64,000 bases of DNA from contig CATOJY010000003.1 in the NCBI GenBank assembly GCA_951800685.1, positions 1-64,000 on the forward strand, read 5' to 3'. Shown in pieces: positions 62,517 to 64,000 of this stretch. The first letter of the stretch is position 1, and each line of letters begins with the position of its first letter. The notes under the pieces are model-generated. The model saw only the letters and a list, made by a program, of their open reading frames with translations, had not been told where the DNA came from and did not search any database. This stretch comes from an uncultured Lachnospiraceae bacterium (lineage in GTDB: Bacteria; Bacillota; Clostridia; Lachnospirales; Lachnospiraceae). The position numbers and the translations under genes were made by a program.

Positions 62517-64000
62517 GTGATCCTCCCCTCCTTATGGCTTCCCCAATCCAATCAATGATATCTGTTGCCATCATGGACGTCTCTGTCTTCTGTTCTGCTG
62601 CCAAATCCCCAGCCAGTCCATGCAGGTAAACGCCAGACACAGCCGCCTCCATCCCTGTCACTCCCTGGGCAAGCAGCCCTGTGACCATACCAGCCAGCAC
62701 ATCACCAGATCCCGCCGTAGCCATACCGGAATTGCCGGTCGTATTGAGATAACCCTGTCTTTCTTCCCACTGCTCCACGATAGTCCTTGCATCTTTGCAG
62801 ACCACTGTGCAGTGCAGTTTCCCGCTAAGTTGTCTGGGATATTCGGTCAAATGTGTCTTCACCTGTGCTGTCGTACATCCATACAGCCTTGCGAATTCTC
62901 TCAGGTGAGGCGTCAAAATAACCGGTCTATCCTGTGCTTTCCTATCCGCCAGAGCAGTCTGCAGCTCTTTATTCTGCGCCAGTAGATTGAGCCCATCCGC
63001 ATCGATGACGAGTGGCAGATCGCTCTCCATGATACAAAAACGAAGCAGTCGCAGCGCTGTCTGCTCCATACCGATGCCTGGCCCAACTAAAATACAATCT
63101 GCCCATGTTTCTGCCTTTCTAAGAGATGTCATAAACTGTTCTCTTTCCCTGTCAATATCCTCCTCAGTGTAGGTCAGAAGCATCGTTTCCGGTAGAAACT
63201 GTTGCAATGCTGTCCTGTTCTTCTCTGCTGTGACCACCTTTACCATACCAGCTCCCGTTCGGAATACGCTCTTGGCAGCCAGCATGGCAGCTCCAGCAAT
63301 TTCTTCATTTCCTGCGACCACCAGTACCTTTCCAAAACTTCCTTTGTTCCCATCTGCTGGACGTGCTGGAAGCATCCCGTATTTCCTTCCATGATAAGTA
63401 TACCAATGCGGCGGTTTCTCGAAAAAGCTATGCTCATCAATTCCCATCTGCCTGCAAACGAGCTTCCCCTGATACAATACACCTGGATATAACATCTGTC
63501 CGATCTTTCGAAATCCGTAAGTGACCGTCAGATCTGCCCAGACACCACACCCCATCACTTCTCCCGTGTCTGCATGAACTCCGGAAGGGATATCCACACT
63601 GCACACAAAGGCATTGCTGCGTCCGATCCACTCGACCGCTTCCCGCAAACGCCCCTCTACCGACTTGGATAATCCGATCCCCAAAAGAGCATCCACTACT
63701 ATATCATATTCATCTTCCTGTATCATGCTAAAAATCTGTACCTGATATCCATGAAGAATATCGATCTGACATCTCGTTTCCTCCGTGCACCGGTCGTAGA
63801 AATCCTCCATGGGGATCACATAAGTTACCTCATAACCCTGCAGCATGAGCAGACGTCCCACTGCCAACCCGTCGCCCCCATTGTTTCCACATCCTGCCAG
63901 CACCAGCACCTTGCAAGGCGTACTGCCATACAGCCGCTGGATCTCTTCTACCGTAACTAATGCTGCCCGCTCCATAAGAAGCAGTGCTGGCATATGCAGC
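62503..64000 (-). CDS. Bifunctional NAD(P)H-hydrate epimerase/dehydratase (5' end outside window)
   Basis: Repairs hydrated NAD(P)H. The N-terminal YjeF_N epimerase part has LMERAALV, VLAGCGNNGGDGLAVGRLL and VDALLGIGLSK. The C-terminal ADP/ATP-dependent dehydratase part has GNKGSFGKVLVVAGNEEIAGAAML, LVIDADGLNLLA, VILTPHLREFARLYG and NSGMATAGSGDVLAGMV. The frame runs to the right edge. The family normally has about 20-30 residues before the LMERAA motif, so the real start is beyond position 64000; the ATG at 63993 is probably internal. Confidence 0.93.
   Translation of the reverse strand, partial: LHMPALLLMERAALVTVEEIQRLYGSTPCKVLVLAGCGNNGGDGLAVGRLLMLQGYEVTYVIPMEDFYDRCTEETRCQIDILHGYQVQIFSMIQEDEYDIVVDALLGIGLSKSVEGRLREAVEWIGRSNAFVCSVDIPSGVHADTGEVMGCGVWADLTVTYGFRKIGQMLYPGVLYQGKLVCRQMGIDEHSFFEKPPHWYTYHGRKYGMLPARPADGNKGSFGKVLVVAGNEEIAGAAMLAAKSVFRTGAGMVKVVTAEKNRTALQQFLPETMLLTYTEEDIDREREQFMTSLRKAETWADCILVGPGIGMEQTALRLLRFCIMESDLPLVIDADGLNLLAQNKELQTALADRKAQDRPVILTPHLREFARLYGCTTAQVKTHLTEYPRQLSGKLHCTVVCKDARTIVEQWEERQGYLNTTGNSGMATAGSGDVLAGMVTGLLAQGVTGMEAAVSGVYLHGLAGDLAAEQKTETSMMATDIIDWIGEAIRRGGSHAQD

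Noticed and set aside
1-64000. Mobile elements, prophage, CRISPR array or tRNA genes
   Set aside because: No transposase, integrase, phage structural gene, spaced repeat array or tRNA-like sequence was found.

Overview
The window looks like a chromosomal segment of an anaerobic, spore-forming Firmicute, most likely a Lachnospiraceae member of the Blautia/Dorea/Ruminococcus type. This rests on gene content only: yqfC/yqfD sporulation genes, an NfnAB-type flavoprotein pair, formate-THF ligase plus FolD, Firmicute-type sialic acid genes, several CUT1 sugar ABC systems and a YesMN two-component system. No tRNA, rRNA, CRISPR array, insertion sequence or phage gene was seen. Nearly all genes lie on the minus strand; only lacI, a DUF4038-type hydrolase and an SGNH esterase are on the plus strand. 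No gene-free stretch exceeds about 275 bases.

Layout, left to right. (1) 0.2-5.4 kb: a family 5 substrate-binding lipoprotein, a LacI-type regulator and a DUF5060/DUF4038 glycoside-hydrolase-like protein. Two strong promoters carry the same 17-bp operator just after their -10 boxes, so they form a small sugar regulon. (2) 5.4-6.7 kb: proA. (3) 6.9-15.1 kb: a CUT1 ABC importer with a ChbG-type deacetylase and an MBL-fold hydrolase, next to a YesM-like kinase and a YesN-like regulator whose gene has an in-frame TAA. Matching direct-repeat elements precede the kinase gene and the ABC operon. (4) 15.3-19.6 kb: GT39-like membrane protein, FAD protein and GT2, a likely lipid-linked sugar module. 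(5) 19.7-21.6 kb: proB, DUF896 and 5-formyl-THF cyclo-ligase. (6) 21.8-30.9 kb: a sialic acid locus (ABC importer, YesL, RpiR regulator, SGNH esterase, NanA, NanE, NanK, YhcH) with a repeated RpiR-like palindrome. (7) 31-34.2 kb: two flavoproteins, one fused to a DUF3781-like domain. (8) 34.4-43.9 kb: flippase, YbeY, a degenerate HD protein, PhoH, YqfD, YqfC, RlmH, a zinc-ribbon protein and a MORN-repeat protein. (9) 44-50.6 kb: NfnAB-like pair, a chitobiase-domain protein, FolD and Fhs. (10) 50.7-64 kb: FtsK/SpoIIIE, TepA-like protease, a membrane protein, MetY, a CFI-box protein, YebC, a CNNM/CorC protein, MazF, Alr and the 5'-truncated Nnr.

How it fits together: three carbohydrate loci, each with its own regulator type (LacI, YesMN, RpiR), sit among core genes for proline and folate metabolism, redox balance, translation quality and sporulation. 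The sialic acid locus encodes import, lyase, epimerase and kinase steps down to GlcNAc-6-P; nagA and nagB are not here. The most novel readable signals are regulatory: the paired operators of the LacI module, the GGTTCA-N16-GGTTCA elements of the YesMN module and the RpiR palindrome, one copy of which lies inside the regulator gene. I found no clear defence or mobile system.
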